Virus record (IMG/VR): IMGVR_UViG_3300028388_003030
Coordinates: 1 to 32,742 of that record
From: a virus
Length of the DNA stretch: 32,742 nucleotides
Direction: 5' to 3' (one strand)
Below the pieces are notes generated by a model. The model saw only the letters and a list, made by a program, of their open reading frames with translations, was not told the DNA's origin and searched no databases. Both the position numbers and the translations under genes were made by a program. Shown here in pieces: positions 15,033 through 23,399 of this stretch (within the stretch, counting starts at the first letter, position 1; every line of letters starts with the position of its first letter).

Positions 15033-15995
15033 TTAATTGTTATCAATTGCCGAAACCGGCTGAAATAGTGCTGTTGCGTTCAACCGCTTTTTTTGATCAT
15101 CGACATAACTATCTGATATATCAATGGAAACATAGAAGCGATTTAACCCCTTCGCAACAACGGCGGTTGTCCCAGAACCGCCACATGGGTCTAACACTAT
15201 ATCATATTCGTTTGTCCATGACAAGATATGATCTCTGACCAATTCCTCTGGAAACACGGCGGGATGGTCATTTGACTGCTTTAAGTACCTATCATATGTA
15301 TTTTTAATAGCCCAAACATCTGCACGTTTTCCGTTAGGGTCTAAAATTACATAACCACGATTTACATAATATAATATCTTTTCGGCCGTTAAGTTTTCTG
15401 GTGCACCAAGATCAATTTTATCACCATCTAAACCAAATGCCCAAACATTCCACCTGGCACCTATTTCTTTATATTTCTTTCCAGTTTTACATGCTTCTCT
15501 TTTTGTACCATCATATTTTCGTTCTCTACCTGGTACAAGAGCACCAGCCCAGAAGTTTTGTCTATCTTCAATGATATTTATGGTTTTCGGCTTGCCTTTA
15601 CTGAATACAAACATGTACTCAAACGACTGATGATATCTGATTTTCTCAGGATATTTAAGAAACGTTTTCTGCCAAATCATAGTATCATGTAATTTAAGCC
15701 CAAGTTTTTGTGTAAAATATAGAGCATGTTTAAAGCTTGTACAATCTTCAGAACCATCCACAATCATATCATTTATCACCCAAACAATTACACCACCAAC
15801 TTTAAGTATTCTTGTCATTTCTTTTGCTATTTTACAAAAATCAAAAGTATAACCAGAATACGTTCTTAATGCTGAGTATGGTGGCGAACTTATAATACAA
15901 TCTATACTTTCATCGGGATACAATTCAAGGACTTTAGCAGAATCCCCACAATGTACTTTATTAACTAATTCTTTCATATTCTCTGGTAAATTCAT
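15033..15995 (-). CDS. DNA methyltransferase, beta-class amino-MTase (N4-C or N6-A)
   Basis: Catalytic motif SPPY (37-40) comes before the AdoMet motif DPCGGSGTT (about 269-277), the beta-class order. SPPY is more common in N4-cytosine enzymes, though N6-adenine cannot be excluded. I start at the ATG at 15995, seven bases after GGAGC and two bases after the polymerase stop; an ATG at 16007 is possible. No restriction enzyme is nearby, so it probably protects phage DNA or marks it for regulation. The middle (about 150-230) would be the target-recognition region. Confidence 0.9.
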   Translation of the reverse strand: MNLPENMKELVNKVHCGDSAKVLELYPDESIDCIISSPPYSALRTYSGYTFDFCKIAKEMTRILKVGGVIVWVINDMIVDGSEDCTSFKHALYFTQKLGLKLHDTMIWQKTFLKYPEKIRYHQSFEYMFVFSKGKPKTINIIEDRQNFWAGALVPGRERKYDGTKREACKTGKKYKEIGARWNVWAFGLDGDKIDLGAPENLTAEKILYYVNRGYVILDPNGKRADVWAIKNTYDRYLKQSNDHPAVFPEELVRDHILSWTNEYDIVLDPCGGSGTTAVVAKGLNRFYVSIDISDSYVDDQKKRLNATALFQPVSAIDNN

Positions 15996-15997
15996 AT

Positions 15998-18784
15998 TTA
16001 GCTCCATAAGTTACGGCCTAATTTCAATGAGCCTGTTTTATTTTTATCCAATATGTAGTATTCATCCCATTTAACAGATGGAAATGCAACTACAAGAATT
16101 CGTTCAAATGCTGGAAATATGCAGTTATTCCAATAATAAGACGAGTTGTATGTTCCATTGTAATGATAAATTGGCAATGGTACTGGTTTTTTCTTAGAAT
16201 CAAATGTCAAGAAAAAGTATTGAACTTTATCACCTATCCAAAAATCCTTACCATCTTTAATCATCTGCTTTGCTACTTTAACTTGTGGTAATTCTGTTAC
16301 GTATTCTGATAAAGGTTTGGTTATTTTTTTAGAGAACATCAAATCATCTGCTATTAGCTTACCACACATAACATCCGTTCTTTTGTTTATAACCCAATCT
16401 CTTACTTCTAGCAAATCAGGGGTTTTATCGTTCAATAGCCATGTTAGAAACTCTTTTTGATACTTTTTAACAAAGTAACACACGTCATTTCTGACATATT
16501 CAAATCCTGTTATTTTCAACTTCATTGGTTCTATAATATGACCATCTAAGTAATTTAGATAGCCCGCATATCGTTTCTTGGCATTACAAATAATAAACTT
16601 ATGGAATCCTTTGTCATATGCCATTTCCAGAGTACATTCATCGCAATTAAACTTTTGTTTTGCATGTATTTCACATAATTTGGCTAAGTATTTTATTATT
16701 TTATCTATCTGTTCTGGTGTTATCTTTTCTACAAATACTGAGTCTGTATTATGTAAAAGTACATGACCATCTGCATCTACAAAGTTGTTATTATCTTCTA
16801 CTGACAAATCATAAACGTAACCATCGTATTCAATTTCAGTAATAGTTGGCTTATTCCCATTCTTTGTATATGTTTCAAAAACAAGAAATGGTGAATTTAC
16901 ATCACATTCGGTAGCTTTAAAACAATTGCCACTAGAATTTATCAATGAATGATCTTCTGTTACTTCTGTAGAATAACCACAACCAACTATTCGATATATT
17001 TTTTTGTTAGTTTTATGTTTAATAACAACATTTATTCTTTTCCACTCTGATTCTTTTGTATTAAAGTTATATGATAACGTAAAAACTTCATTATTTTTAA
17101 ATTCCCCGAATTCTTTGCCACGTTGATGTGTAAACTTATCACACATATTATAAAGTTCTTCAAATGAAACTACAGATATTTCATTGTCTATTTTTATAAT
17201 GGTTCGTCTGTTTTTAGTAACACTATCACCATATACTATTACCTTGCCCTGTTTTTCTAACCATGCAGCACATGTCTTATTAAAATACTGACCACCAAGT
17301 GTAACACTTTCTGCTATTCTGACATCATAAAATCTAGTGTGTTTTTCACCAAGAGCGCCATAAAAAGACAAACCAAACGACTTATATACATATTGTAGTG
17401 TGTCATATGTTTTATGCATTACACTGCCGGGTTCTTCTTTCGCCATTAGGTCTTTGTAATAATCCCTGTTCTTTTTCATCTTCATAATTACTTTTGGAAG
17501 AATACCAATAAAGTCTTTTCTGAACTTATGCTTTGCTGGTGTTGGTGTTGTAATTATGAATTTTTCATCAATATTATCACCATGTCTGATCAATGTATCT
17601 GGTGAAATATTCAATGTTTTAATAGTGTTAGGATATAGTGATGAAAAGTCAAATACCTTTATCCCATAATAAATACCGGCTTTTGGTGGGAATACATAAG
17701 CACCCTCATAACTAACATCATCTACATCGATTTCTCCATAATTTTTAACCATCGTTTTAAAATGGAAATGCTTATCCTCTTGCGCCTGTTTAAGCATCAA
17801 GTTATCTATCTTTCTTGTAATGTATGGATCATCACAAGGACACATACCAATGATGTTAACATTTCTAGCCGCATTTAAGTAGTTTGTTTTCTTCTCCATC
17901 TCTATCATGATGTTAACGTCTTGGATGTTATATTTTTTTAACAGCGGTCTATTGTCTTTCCACATTCTGTAAATTGAATAATCAGAATGTTCAACTTTGC
18001 CTTCTAATTCTAATTCTTTAGCAACTGCATCTAACGCATAAGATCGCAATGATACAGTTTTCTGAAATATCTTCATGAAATCCTGAGAAAATAATTTACG
18101 CCAATCTATTGATATACCATACCGCATAAAGCGACTTTTGATATATGGTAGGTCAAATGAACTAGAATTCCAACCAATCAACACATCATAGCTATTCATG
18201 ATCTTAGCCAGTTTTAACAGCATTGATTTTTCTGCTTCGTCTGTATCTTCATCAATACACAACCAAGCAATCTTGCTATTCATTTCGCCAAGGGCCACAG
18301 ATAAAATTCTATATTCCCCTGGCACTGGCTGACCATTCCTATGTCTATCATCTGTTTCTATGTCCAAAAACAGCAATTTGTGTTTATCTTCAAATTCTAT
18401 ATCATCTTGTAAACAAAAGCGTTTATAAGGTAAAACATCTGCTTCATATGTTTGTACGCTTAATAGTTCCAACTTTTGTTGTAATTCGTTAAACAGAAAG
18501 TTTTTATGCTCCCATACGAATTCCATTTCTGTGTTGAACAGTTCTGTTCTATGTGGTCTTTCTACATAAACCCTGGTGTATAATCCTTCTGGTTCACATC
18601 GCATAATAAGATTTTGATTCTCAAACGACTTAAACTGATTCTTGTAATGCTCATAATCAGAAGTTTTTACATAAAACCACCAATCAAATTTTCTTTCGCC
18701 TATCTTTTTTCTACCAGTTTCTTTATCACGATAAACAAAAGCAACTTTACTATTGCCTTTATCCCAAGCTCGCATTATTTTCAT
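15998..18784 (-). CDS. Family B DNA polymerase with mini-intein
   Basis: The replicative polymerase. Exonuclease motifs: D141/E143 (FLDIETDD), N206/D211 (GWNSSSFDLPY), and Y285/D289 (YNIQDV). Polymerase motif A has D379 (FDFSSLYPN) and motif B is KSFGLSFYG (468-476). Motif C is split: YGD (518-520), then a 159-residue intein (521-679), then TDS (680-682). After splicing the enzyme would be 769 aa with an intact YGDTDS; without splicing the active site is destroyed. The mature size is smaller than T4 gp43. Start ATG at 18784 behind CAGGT. The methyltransferase gene follows two bases after its stop. Confidence 0.95.
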   Translation of the reverse strand: MKIMRAWDKGNSKVAFVYRDKETGRKKIGERKFDWWFYVKTSDYEHYKNQFKSFENQNLIMRCEPEGLYTRVYVERPHRTELFNTEMEFVWEHKNFLFNELQQKLELLSVQTYEADVLPYKRFCLQDDIEFEDKHKLLFLDIETDDRHRNGQPVPGEYRILSVALGEMNSKIAWLCIDEDTDEAEKSMLLKLAKIMNSYDVLIGWNSSSFDLPYIKSRFMRYGISIDWRKLFSQDFMKIFQKTVSLRSYALDAVAKELELEGKVEHSDYSIYRMWKDNRPLLKKYNIQDVNIMIEMEKKTNYLNAARNVNIIGMCPCDDPYITRKIDNLMLKQAQEDKHFHFKTMVKNYGEIDVDDVSYEGAYVFPPKAGIYYGIKVFDFSSLYPNTIKTLNISPDTLIRHGDNIDEKFIITTPTPAKHKFRKDFIGILPKVIMKMKKNRDYYKDLMAKEEPGSVMHKTYDTLQYVYKSFGLSFYGALGEKHTRFYDVRIAESVTLGGQYFNKTCAAWLEKQGKVIVYGDSVTKNRRTIIKIDNEISVVSFEELYNMCDKFTHQRGKEFGEFKNNEVFTLSYNFNTKESEWKRINVVIKHKTNKKIYRIVGCGYSTEVTEDHSLINSSGNCFKATECDVNSPFLVFETYTKNGNKPTITEIEYDGYVYDLSVEDNNNFVDADGHVLLHNTDSVFVEKITPEQIDKIIKYLAKLCEIHAKQKFNCDECTLEMAYDKGFHKFIICNAKKRYAGYLNYLDGHIIEPMKLKITGFEYVRNDVCYFVKKYQKEFLTWLLNDKTPDLLEVRDWVINKRTDVMCGKLIADDLMFSKKITKPLSEYVTELPQVKVAKQMIKDGKDFWIGDKVQYFFLTFDSKKKPVPLPIYHYNGTYNSSYYWNNCIFPAFERILVVAFPSVKWDEYYILDKNKTGSLKLGRNLWS
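16748..17224 (-). other. Mini-intein in polymerase motif C (pol-c site)
   Basis: Residues 521-679 of the polymerase. It starts with Ser (YGD/SVTKNRR) and ends with His-Asn (VLLHN/TDS), with Thr as the +1 residue. Block B shows the T-x-x-H signature (VTEDHSLI, T609 and H612). Block F is EIEYDGYVYDLSVEDNNNF and block G is DADGHVLLHN. Only about 38 residues separate blocks B and F, so there is no homing endonuclease. All splicing residues I can check are present, so it is probably active. Confidence 0.92.
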
Positions 18785-18810
18785 TAAATACCTGCCTATT
18801 ACACTGTAAT

Positions 18811-19437
18811 TTATTTAGAAAGAATGAAATTTACCCAATCATATTGAGCAGCAAATTTATCTGCCTTAATTTTAGGTTCATATGAGTTAGTTAAGTTCAA
18901 AAATCCACAATCTTTAAAAATAGATTCCCATTTTTCTTTACTAAAACATGAAATATGGGTAGGGTCTTGATCCGGTTCTGGTATAGCTGGCCCTTCTCCA
19001 ACAGTTGATATATATAAAATACCACCATCTTTAAGAACTCTCTTGATTTCTAGCAGTTCTTCGCGTATATCTTTTTCTGGAATATGTTCTATTACTTGGG
19101 ACATATGTACAAACTCAAACATATTATCAACAAATGGAATGATGTTATTTTCAATCACTTTCATTTTATGTTGAATATCTTTAAATTTTGTATTTTCTAT
19201 ATACCACGGAGATACATCACATCCATACATTGTTCTTGAATGTCGTCTAAACAGTTCCAAATAGTTACCAGTGGCACACCCAACATCCAATGAAAGATGA
19301 TGAGGCTCCATATGATCTTTAAATACATTAAGAAGAAATTTAAAGTATTCTTCGTGCCAATCACCAAGATCATTCATATTGAAGTTGTTTTTGTTTTTAC
19401 AAAAATCGTAATATTCTTTACCATATTTAATAGTCAT
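18811..19437 (-). CDS. Class I SAM-dependent methyltransferase
   Basis: Rossmann-type motif I is clear (LSLDVGCATGNYLELF, about 48-63). An acidic residue ends the next strand (MYGCDVSP), and motif post-I/II sequences follow (FEFVHMSQVIEHIPEKDI and GGILYISTVGEGP). This resembles Methyltransf_11/23-type small-molecule, sugar or lipid methyltransferases rather than a DNA methyltransferase. The start is ATG at 19437, eight bases after AGGAG and overlapping the previous stop as ATGA. Substrate unknown; capsule or other surface chemistry is possible given the sugar-related genes at 29-33 kb. Confidence 0.85.
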   Translation of the reverse strand: MTIKYGKEYYDFCKNKNNFNMNDLGDWHEEYFKFLLNVFKDHMEPHHLSLDVGCATGNYLELFRRHSRTMYGCDVSPWYIENTKFKDIQHKMKVIENNIIPFVDNMFEFVHMSQVIEHIPEKDIREELLEIKRVLKDGGILYISTVGEGPAIPEPDQDPTHISCFSKEKWESIFKDCGFLNLTNSYEPKIKADKFAAQYDWVNFILSK

Positions 19438-19598
19438 TTTTCTAACTCCTGTACATAACATTCAGGGTCTTTTATAAATTGAACAGGTAGTCCAACTTTT
19501 TCTGCATTTCTCTTATGATGTTCATAGTATCTATCGCAGTTATTTCTTTTTTTACAATCATCTTTAACACAAAACGCCTTATCTTGATAACACAACAT
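19434..19598 (-). CDS. Small Cys-rich protein, 54 aa
   Basis: A short gene with ATG at 19598, two bases after the previous stop, and its TGA overlapping the next ATG. The N-terminus has four cysteines (C3, C10, C15, C21) followed by RYYEHH, which looks like a small zinc finger, then a helix and a final Cys. ATGA coupling with the methyltransferase and continuity with the upstream gene support real translation. No family recognised. Confidence 0.7.
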   Translation of the reverse strand: MLCYQDKAFCVKDDCKKRNNCDRYYEHHKRNAEKVGLPVQFIKDPECYVQELEK

Positions 19599-19600
19599 AG

Positions 19601-19849
19601 TTAATCGTCATCTATTGGTATATCCATATCAAAAATATTTCTACCAACTTTAGACTGGCTCTCTTTCTGAACAAAGCCATCGGCCTGTTCTAATTCTATA
19701 TCAATGTTTTCCATTGATTTCAATTCTATTCGATAAGACCACAAAGGACAAGTCTTAATAGGACAGTTTATAATTTCTTCTTTATTCCCACAAGAACACT
19801 CTTTACATTTAGCCCGAATCGCATCCAGTGGTGTTTTTTTCTTAACCAT
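19601..19849 (-). CDS. Conserved phage-type Cys-cluster protein, 82 aa
   Basis: Starts at ATG 19849, five bases after the clamp-loader stop; a TTG at 19882 inside that gene is an alternative. The pattern TPLDAIRAKCKECSCGNK, then INCPIKTCPLWSYR, is a four-Cys motif I recall as widespread in phages and prophages ('IRAKCxxCxxGxxxEVxxCPxxxCPLWxYR') with no known function. A zinc-stabilised fold is likely. The C-terminal half is acidic. The ribosome site is weak, so coupling to the clamp loader is likely. Confidence 0.75.
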   Translation of the reverse strand: MVKKKTPLDAIRAKCKECSCGNKEEIINCPIKTCPLWSYRIELKSMENIDIELEQADGFVQKESQSKVGRNIFDMDIPIDDD

Positions 19850-19853
19850 TTGT

Positions 19854-20711
19854 TTAAAAATATTTTTCCAGTAGATTAGCAATGAATAGTGTTTTATGAA
19901 TACTCATATTCATTTTGTAGTTACATTCGGACATTGGAAGCAACTTATCCCATGCTTTTTCTCTTTGTACAATATCAAACAACTTACCAAAGAGCAATTC
20001 CGGGTCTATAGCAAATGCAAGCTTGCTCATTTTTTCATCAACAGACATTGACTTGATTTTACTAAGTGTAAGTCCATCCAATATTTCTGATGATGAGAAG
20101 TCTACATTGCCTTCTAGGTTATTAATAGCCAAGCGCATATCACCATTAGATATTTTAGCAAATTGCTTAATCTGTTCATCTGTATAATTGAGTTTATGTT
20201 TAACTACAATTCGTTTAAGATGCTTTGCTATTGTAATTAAATCAATTGGGTTAAATGCGATATTTACACATCTAGAACAAATAGGGTCAATAATTTTATA
20301 TGGAAAATTACAAGTAAAAATGAATCTTGTAAACTTTGCATTGATTTCCATAATACGACGCAAACATTGTTGTGCATCTGGTGTAATACCGTCTGCCTCA
20401 TCAAGTAGTATGATTTTATATGGAGCACCAAATGGTCTACGTTTAGCGATTTCAGCGATTTCATCTCTGATAAAATCAATACCACGGCTAGATGATGAAT
20501 TAAACTCATAATAATTACTTTTAATTGAATTACCAAATATGCTTTTAGCAATTACACTCGCCATTGTAGTTTTGCCAGTTCCAGCTTTACCACTGAATAG
20601 CAAATGAGGAATTCCATTTTCTTTTTGTAACAGTTCTTTAATTTTTTTAACTTCTTTATCTCTGCCTACAAGTTCGTCTAACGACTGCGGTCGTTCTGTT
20701 TCAAATAGCAT
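19854..20711 (-). CDS. Clamp loader ATPase subunit (RFC small subunit / gp44-like)
   Basis: AAA+ ATPase that opens and loads the sliding clamp. Walker A is G41-T48 (GKAGTGKT), Walker B is LLDEAD with D104-E105 (followed by GITPDAQQCLRRIME), sensor 1 is N135, and the RFC-type SRC motif is at 146-148 (ICSRC). A helical collar region fills 200-285. At 285 aa it is close to T4 gp44. Start ATG at 20711, seven bases after GGAG. The shared upstream element lies 51 nt before it. The preceding gene may encode the partner subunit, as gp62 follows gp44 in T4, though the order is reversed here. Confidence 0.93.
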   Translation of the reverse strand: MLFETERPQSLDELVGRDKEVKKIKELLQKENGIPHLLFSGKAGTGKTTMASVIAKSIFGNSIKSNYYEFNSSSSRGIDFIRDEIAEIAKRRPFGAPYKIILLDEADGITPDAQQCLRRIMEINAKFTRFIFTCNFPYKIIDPICSRCVNIAFNPIDLITIAKHLKRIVVKHKLNYTDEQIKQFAKISNGDMRLAINNLEGNVDFSSSEILDGLTLSKIKSMSVDEKMSKLAFAIDPELLFGKLFDIVQREKAWDKLLPMSECNYKMNMSIHKTLFIANLLEKYF

Positions 20712-20762
20712 TAATATACTCCATTCATTTCTTTTAATGAATAATATTCATTAATTAAAGTT

Positions 20763-20800
20763 CATACTAGAATATACGTCTAGCATGGAAGAATCTTTCT
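20763..20800 (-). promoter_or_regulatory. Upstream element, copy B (clamp loader)
   Basis: On the minus strand, GATTCTTCCATGCTAGACG is followed by TATATTCTAGTATGAAC. As RNA, CATGCTAGA pairs with TCTAGTATG (9 pairs, one G-U) around loop CGTATAT (20763-20787). A second perfect inverted repeat (TTAATGAATA with TATTCATTAA) lies between it and the start codon. Nearly 40 positions match copy A. Position relative to the start codon (about 50 nt) is the same in all three copies. Confidence 0.5.
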
Positions 20801-20837
20801 ATATCCAGTGAACTGCTTTCTAGCCCCCTGTCTATCT

Positions 20838-21410
20838 CTAGTCCTTGTTGTTATTCACTTTCTTTGGGAATTTCCACGGCAACCACTTAATAGTTGATTG
20901 TGGTTTAATCTTATAAGCCATAACCGCATAAAGAATCTCTGGATTTACTTTCCAAATGTGCATATCCAACCAAGCTATAACTTGTTTGTTTGATTTAGAT
21001 ACTACATCATATGCACCAATTAACGCCTTAACAAGCATATACATCTGAGGTTTATTTGCTTTTAAAAAGTTAAAAATATAATCACGATCTGTTAATTTCA
21101 TTACAGCGGTAGCAACTTCAAAGACATTTGTATTTGCTGTACCGCCATCAAATGTTATTTTAACTTTTTTGCCTTGTCTAATCCCCTTAATCAACTTGTT
21201 TGATTGTAAAACTATTTTAATATCCTTCGTAGCTGATTTTGCTATTGCTTTACAATCATCTGCTGTGATACCTGCATATTCCCCAAATATAACTATGGGT
21301 TTCTCATCCAATGAGTCCAGTTTATGTTTGAAAATAACCGCTGAATTATATCTATCAACAACAATCTCTGTTTCTTTTGGCGAATAGTCGCCAATAATAA
21401 ACTCCACCAT
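20838..21410 (-). CDS. Possible clamp-loader accessory subunit (gp62-like), 190 aa
   Basis: Start ATG at 21410, five bases after AAGGGGG; a neighbouring ATG (21413) and GTG (21407) are alternatives. I see no nucleotide-binding motif. A beta-rich first half (VEFIIGDYSP; KPIVIFGEY) is followed by a helical C-terminal half (DRDYIFNFLKANKPQMYMLV; PEILYAVMAYKI), a layout seen in small clamp-loader subunits such as T4 gp62 (187 aa). Size and position beside the RFC-like ATPase are the main support, so this is a guess that a structure comparison could settle. A good sigma70-like promoter lies just upstream. Confidence 0.4.
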   Translation of the reverse strand: MVEFIIGDYSPKETEIVVDRYNSAVIFKHKLDSLDEKPIVIFGEYAGITADDCKAIAKSATKDIKIVLQSNKLIKGIRQGKKVKITFDGGTANTNVFEVATAVMKLTDRDYIFNFLKANKPQMYMLVKALIGAYDVVSKSNKQVIAWLDMHIWKVNPEILYAVMAYKIKPQSTIKWLPWKFPKKVNNNKD

Positions 21411-21434
21411 CATTGCCCCCTTTAAGATATTCAA

Positions 21435-21463
21435 ATTAAAACATATCTTTGAAAATTTGTCAA
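21435..21463 (-). promoter_or_regulatory. Sigma70-like promoter before the gp62-like gene
   Basis: TTGACA (21458-21463), a 17-base spacer and TTTAAT (21435-21440). Transcription would start near 21428, giving a very short leader that contains the AAGGGGG ribosome site. It lies between the SNF2-like stop and the next start. Confidence 0.6.
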
Positions 21464-21469
21464 GAACTA

Positions 21470-23272
21470 TTATTTTTCTTTTTCAAATTTATTTAAAACT
21501 TCTTTTTCTATATCTGTGTCTAATTTTTTAAGAATATCATCAAGGGAATCGTCTAATGAATCTGTGCCCAATGATTCTATTACTTTATCAATGACTTCTT
21601 TTTTTGAAAGCCACTGGTGTTGAATAATATCTTCTACAGTTCCTTTAACTACAAAGCTATAAAGATGCACATCTTCTGTCTGACCAGCCCTATATGCACG
21701 ACCAACACGTTGCATTGTAATTGTTGGCTTTATTGGTTTTTCCCATTCGATTACAATCTTGGCACTCTGGATATTATGACCAAAGTTGATTTTATCTGTT
21801 GTTATTAATGCTTTAATTTCAGGGTTTTTTTCAAACTCTCTAACAACATCAAACGCATCTGTGCCATCGCCACCCATACATGTAACATATTTATAGCCAA
21901 TGTTATCAAGGTGACTTGCTATGGCCGAAATTGAGCACTTAAAAAAGCTAAATATTATTACCTTTGATGATGTTTGTGTGATAATATTTTCAAGTTCTTC
22001 ATATTTTGGGTTATCAAACCAATTATGACGACTGGTATCACATAGAAACTGCCTGGCTGCTGCGTATTGTGCTGATTTATTATTAAACTGTTGTTTAACC
22101 CATCTGTAATGATCTATAAACTTATTACTTGGATAAATTTCAACATCTTTTTTATAACAAGCAACTGGTAAATCAAGCTTCTTTTTAATTATATATGGCT
22201 TGATTAAGTCTTGTATAAATCGATGGTTTTTAAACCCCGTGGCAACAAGTTCTGTTTTTATTAATGGTGGTTTATTTTTACCATAAATGTAAAGAGGATA
22301 AGTTTTTTCTGTATATTCAACGAAGTTATTATCAAAAAACCTCTGACCACCAAGAACTTTACCATCATCCAATAGCTTAAATACTGGATATAAGTCAAAA
22401 AGCTTATTTTCGATTGGTGTTCCTGACATAGGGTATCTAAATCGTGGGTTCCATTTGTCTATCATTTTAAAAAAGTTAATACTTCGCTTGGCTGACATGA
22501 AATTCTTCATTCGGTGGAATTCATCTACAATAATCGCATCAAAGTTTAACCTAATTAAATGTTCTGCATCAAAGTTACATTTCTCATAGTTTGTAATCAA
22601 AAACTTATATTGACTATTTACCAAGAAGTTTTCATATAATGTTTTTCTCTTTGCTTTTGTTTGCGTAGAAACCATTAACATCTGGGTGTCATCAAAAAAT
22701 TTTAAATAGTCTTTGTAAAAGTTCTTAACAAGTGATGCTGGTAACATAATAAGAATCTTTTTTACATTCTCATATTTTATTAAGTACTTTGCAATAACTA
22801 ATGATGTAAGTGTTTTACCAGTGCCAATGTCATTACCAATCACTATCTTCTTACCAATAATTCCATAAACAATAGTTTCTACTTGATTGCTGTAAAACTT
22901 AAATTCTTTATTGTACAACGACTTAAATCTGTCGTTTATTTCCACTTCTACTGTTTTAATGTAATCAAGAATCTTCATTACTTTTGTATCGTCTTGATTG
23001 TAAGCTCTGTCTTTTAGCTTAGATAAATACGCTCGCCAGTTGTTGTATTTTTTATAATAATCTTTTAATTCTCTTGTAAATTTTGATGGATATTTTAACT
23101 CTTTTAATCCTTTCAAAACAACTGGTAATGAAATAAATGGCACCTGAAAAGAACCATTTCTGAGTTTTGGACATAAATTAAACCCGCATCTATTTTGCAG
23201 GCTTATAAACGATTCGCCACTTTCTTCTTTTAAAACTAGCTGATTGTTTTTGTGATTATAACTAATTAACAT
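21470..23272 (-). CDS. SNF2-family superfamily 2 helicase
   Basis: Motif I GNDIGTGKT (146-154), Ia LIMLPASLVKNF, II DEFH (250-253), III MSGTPIENK (282-290), IV KVIIFSFFKCS, V NFGHNIQSA, and VI QRVGRAYRAGQT (521-532). The RAGQ ending and overall spacing place it with SNF2-like ATPases, which move on dsDNA. A role like T4 UvsW (branch migration, control of recombination-dependent replication) is plausible. The C-terminus is acidic with DSLDDSLDDILKKL. Start ATG at 23272 behind AGGT. First gene of the minus-strand operon, directly under the promoter at 23299-23339. Confidence 0.9.
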   Translation of the reverse strand: MLISYNHKNNQLVLKEESGESFISLQNRCGFNLCPKLRNGSFQVPFISLPVVLKGLKELKYPSKFTRELKDYYKKYNNWRAYLSKLKDRAYNQDDTKVMKILDYIKTVEVEINDRFKSLYNKEFKFYSNQVETIVYGIIGKKIVIGNDIGTGKTLTSLVIAKYLIKYENVKKILIMLPASLVKNFYKDYLKFFDDTQMLMVSTQTKAKRKTLYENFLVNSQYKFLITNYEKCNFDAEHLIRLNFDAIIVDEFHRMKNFMSAKRSINFFKMIDKWNPRFRYPMSGTPIENKLFDLYPVFKLLDDGKVLGGQRFFDNNFVEYTEKTYPLYIYGKNKPPLIKTELVATGFKNHRFIQDLIKPYIIKKKLDLPVACYKKDVEIYPSNKFIDHYRWVKQQFNNKSAQYAAARQFLCDTSRHNWFDNPKYEELENIITQTSSKVIIFSFFKCSISAIASHLDNIGYKYVTCMGGDGTDAFDVVREFEKNPEIKALITTDKINFGHNIQSAKIVIEWEKPIKPTITMQRVGRAYRAGQTEDVHLYSFVVKGTVEDIIQHQWLSKKEVIDKVIESLGTDSLDDSLDDILKKLDTDIEKEVLNKFEKEK

Positions 23273-23298
23273 TGATTTACCTGTTTTCTAGTTCCTGA

Positions 23299-23339
23299 AT
23301 TATAGCATTCATCCTAACATTCATTTGATTTATTGTCAA
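23299..23339 (-). promoter_or_regulatory. Promoter region for the minus-strand replication operon
   Basis: A perfect TATAAT (23299-23304 on the minus strand) has an upstream TG in the extended -10 position (TGCTATAAT) but no matching -35. A TTGACA (23334-23339) farther upstream pairs better with TAGGAT after 17 bases. Either or both could start transcription 20-45 nt before the SNF2-like gene. Confidence 0.6.
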
Positions 23340-23364
23340 GCAAAAAAATATTTTTAAAAAAATC

Positions 23365-23393
23365 TTGACAAACTCCAAACAATCGTTTATTCT
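23365..23393 (+). promoter_or_regulatory. Sigma70-like promoter facing right
   Basis: TTGACA (23365-23370), a 17-base spacer and TATTCT (23388-23393), with an A/T-rich upstream region. The predicted start near 23400 coincides with the beginning of the GC-richer, hairpin-dense segment and precedes no convincing ORF, which supports an RNA product. Confidence 0.7.
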
Positions 23394-23399
23394 TAAATT

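Noticed and set aside
16578-16842. Plus-strand frames opposite the polymerase
   Set aside because: Antisense shadows of the polymerase and intein; no ribosome sites.
16748-17224. Homing endonuclease or group I intron in the polymerase gene
   Set aside because: The insert is in frame, has intein splice blocks and no LAGLIDADG, HNH or GIY-YIG motif, and no intron core is visible.
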